Positions 61,861 through 64,000 of a DNA stretch of 64,000 nt are shown in pieces. Each line of letters opens with the position of its first letter. The stretch's first letter is position 1. Under the pieces are notes generated by a model. It did no database searches, had not been told where the DNA came from, and saw only the letters and a list, made by a program, of their open reading frames with translations. Source of the DNA: Panaeolus papilionaceus (Eukaryota > Basidiomycota > Agaricomycetes > Agaricales); assembly GCA_015501605.1 (NCBI GenBank), contig JADNRZ010000038.1, positions 1-64,000 of the forward strand, written 5' to 3'. The translations under genes were made by a program, and so were the position numbers.

Positions 61861-62551
61861 GTGGTGATTCTTTAGTTGGAGCAGGCACCCTGTCCTACGA
61901 TGACCAGGGCTGCTTGGTGAGGATACTACCAATAGGTGAACATCATAAATTTTTTCATTGGCTGATTATCAATAAGTTGTGACGCAGGGTGCTGTGCAAA
62001 AGAACAAACTCAGCGCCTGTTGGAAAACCTACTTACATCCCATCAGGCTTAGACAGGCGGCCGGTTAGCACATCATCATGTGTATTAGACATCAATACAA
62101 AATTCTTGTTGGCAGGCAGTTCCAGGAAACATTGTTGGCAAAGCAAGCCGGGGTCATCACACAGTTGGTGGAGATGGTTAGTGAGGGTGGCAATGTTGAG
62201 CAAGCGGAAGCAGTAATCAATGGTTCAAATAACAGGCTGCCCACTAAGTGTACAATAACAACCAAGGAGGTTGTAATGGGAGAGCGGGTGGTTGGACCGG
62301 CCGGTCATTGTACAATCTTCATTATGAAATACACATGTCCATATATATCCCATACAATGTGTCCGCATGGTTGCTCTATTCTTATCAATCAGTCATGTGA
62401 GGCAGTCATTGCTTGATGTGGCAGCCGACCCTGATTTCACAAATACAACCAGGGGTATTACCGTTTTCCTTTTTTTTTCTTCCTAACCTCCACCACCACC
62501 ATCACTGATCAGCACGATCTCATCTCCATCACCTCCAACCGTGTTTTACCA
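61861..62551. other. Intergenic, repeat-like, no gene seen
   Basis: About 690 bases between the minisatellite and the last gene. Short frames at 61989-62416 do not look like a conserved protein. A T-rich run at about 62468-62480 precedes a C/A-rich leader before the ATG at 62552. Confidence 0.35.
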
Positions 62552-64000
62552 ATGGCATCAACAACAATTACTCTTGACCGCTTCCTTCTTGTTCTGAACA
62601 AGGTCCAATCCAAACTTCCAGCAGCGTTTGCAAACGGGAAAGAGGATGCCCTTGTTGGCACATTGGCGGCAATAGCAACGGACCTCGTATGTGATCAATA
62701 ATTTCTTTGTTTCTTTCACTAACCGGACTAAATAAAAGGATTACCTTCAATCCTGTCTCCGATTAGGGATCACCCAACCTGCGGCGGTTGCTCCTGATAT
62801 TAAAGCATATTGGAAGAAAACATCGTCCGTTTCGTGGATTTTTTGGGTTGCACTGGACTTTGAGAACCTGTCTGTGCAGCAGGGCACACAAGATAAGAAA
62901 TCAGAAACCGACGTGTCAAGCAAGCTAGCGGAATGGAGGACGAAAAAGGCAGCATGCGACAAGCTTTCATCAGCGGCCGCCCCCTCCTCCACCCACTCCC
63001 CTTCTCCTGCTCCTGCACCAACTCCTGCACGTCAATCTGCTGCCGTTGGTTCACATCTAGTGGCAGCCGGAACAGGCGCGCCTGCTAGGCATCAGGTGGC
63101 CGCCGCTCCATCAAACCTGGGTGCCGCTCCGCCTGCTCCTTTATCTCGAGTTGGTGCTACTCCGCCTGCTCCCTCTCATGCTCCTCCCCCTGCAGCCCCC
63201 ACATCTCGTGCACCAACTATAACAGGTCGCCCCACCCTCAACACAAATGTTCAGATGCGAACATCACCTCATGGGCGGCCGGTTCCCCTCATACCTTCAC
63301 CATTAACAGCTGGCTGGACCTCAGGTACTGGCAAGTGAACACTAGCATTCTGGATTCCCATCTAACTTATTTACAGAAGAAACAACAAGTAAGCGAAAGG
63401 ACATTGATGAGGCTGCCCCTCAACCCCCAACTCCAGGAGGTAAGTAAGGTTCACACCATCAAAATGTATGGCTAGTAATGCTGTGAGTAGGAGGCAAGCG
63501 GATTCGACTTGATCCTGAAGTCGCAAACATTGCAGGACCGGGCGCCCCCTCAACAGACTCAGCGGATACCTCGGCTGCCCAAACCGCAAGGATTGTTCGC
63601 CAACCCACCACGCCTGCAAGTTCCTCGGCTGCCTCCCCAACACCCAACCCCAGAGCTGTTGTCGAGGTTGTTGTTAACACCCGTATCCCCAAGGTAGTGT
63701 TCAAGGATGGGCACTACATCTATGTGACTCCTTGCTCCAATTGCTCCCGGTGGGACGGCCCCTGTGTCCAGGCGGCAAACACCACCCGCTGTGAGCATTG
63801 TGTCAAGACAAAGGATGCATGCGACTATGCATCCGACCATAAGCAGGCTGGAAAACTGGGTAGCCAGAAGAAAAATCAAGCGGCCGCCCAGTCGGGCACT
63901 GAAGGGTCACAACCCACCTCGTCGAGAAAGCAGAAGACCTCCACTAAAGAAACAGCAGGCAGTTCCGTTTCAGCAGGCAATGGTGAGAAGAAGCCGAAGG
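62552..64000 (+). CDS. Ala/Pro-rich protein with Zn2Cys6-type cysteine spacing (partial)
   Basis: Begins MASTTITLDRFLLVLNKVQS; exon 1 is 62552-62686, exon 2 starts at 62739 (DYLQSCLRLGITQPAAVAPD, then WKKTSSVSWIFWVALDFENL), followed by a long Ala/Pro/Ser linker, then short exons (TSKRKDIDEAAPQPPTPGG, KRIRLDPEV) and an exon that runs to the window edge. That exon has six cysteines spaced C-X2-C-X6-C-X8-C-X2-C-X6-C (CSNCSRWDGPC, then CEHCVKTKDAC), the spacing of fungal Zn(2)Cys(6) clusters. It lacks the usual run of Lys/Arg between the first cysteines and the motif is C-terminal, so it is not a standard transcription factor. The 3' end is missing. I recall related proteins near repeats in Agaricomycetes. 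Confidence 0.6.

Overview
The window looks like nuclear DNA of a mushroom-forming basidiomycete (Agaricomycetes). Genes on both strands carry many short GT-AG introns of about 48-80 bases. There is a pair of class I hydrophobins, a chimeric spermidine synthase / saccharopine reductase gene (an arrangement known from basidiomycetes), several F-box loci, and a local expansion of a fungal P-loop GTPase-like family. No rRNA, tRNA, CRISPR or prokaryotic organisation was seen. All functional names come from reading motifs by eye; no database search was run.

Layout. 0-2.5 kb: a short tandem repeat carrying the SacII palindrome, then a broken LTR retrotransposon (gag plus a probable LTR, no pol). 2.6-17 kb: an unrecognised 302-residue protein, a large RhoGEF (DH-PH), the first GTPase-like gene, a small single-exon protein, a very small secreted peptide and a nuclear-looking basic protein. 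17-28 kb: O-acetylhomoserine sulfhydrylase, an F-box protein, a decayed F-box copy, a cutinase-type secreted esterase and the second GTPase-like gene. 28-31 kb: an F-box shard and two divergent hydrophobins. 31-40.5 kb: a TFIIIC TPR subunit flanked by decayed GTPase copies, one of them fused to pieces of the neighbouring LYS9 half and of a DUF1264 gene, followed by the intact SPE3-LYS9 chimera. 41-44.5 kb: two tandem GTPase-like genes. 45-57.9 kb: a TMEM184/OSTA-type membrane protein, a small two-exon gene, a PARP plus E2 fusion, an ankyrin-repeat protein transcribed divergently from it, and a multi-pass membrane protein. 58-64 kb: a relic GTPase 3' end, a fifth GTPase-like gene with an apparent frameshift, a G-rich minisatellite block, and an Ala/Pro-rich gene with Zn2Cys6-type cysteine spacing that runs off the window.

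Most housekeeping genes here are unrelated in function. The recurring theme is the GTPase-like family: five gene copies and three relics in 52 kb, all showing one exon plan in which the Walker A motif sits alone on a 34-nt exon and the usual NKxD guanine motif reads TTMWD. That family, the mosaic duplication around the TFIIIC gene, and the hydrophobin inverted duplication are the most interesting parts of the window.
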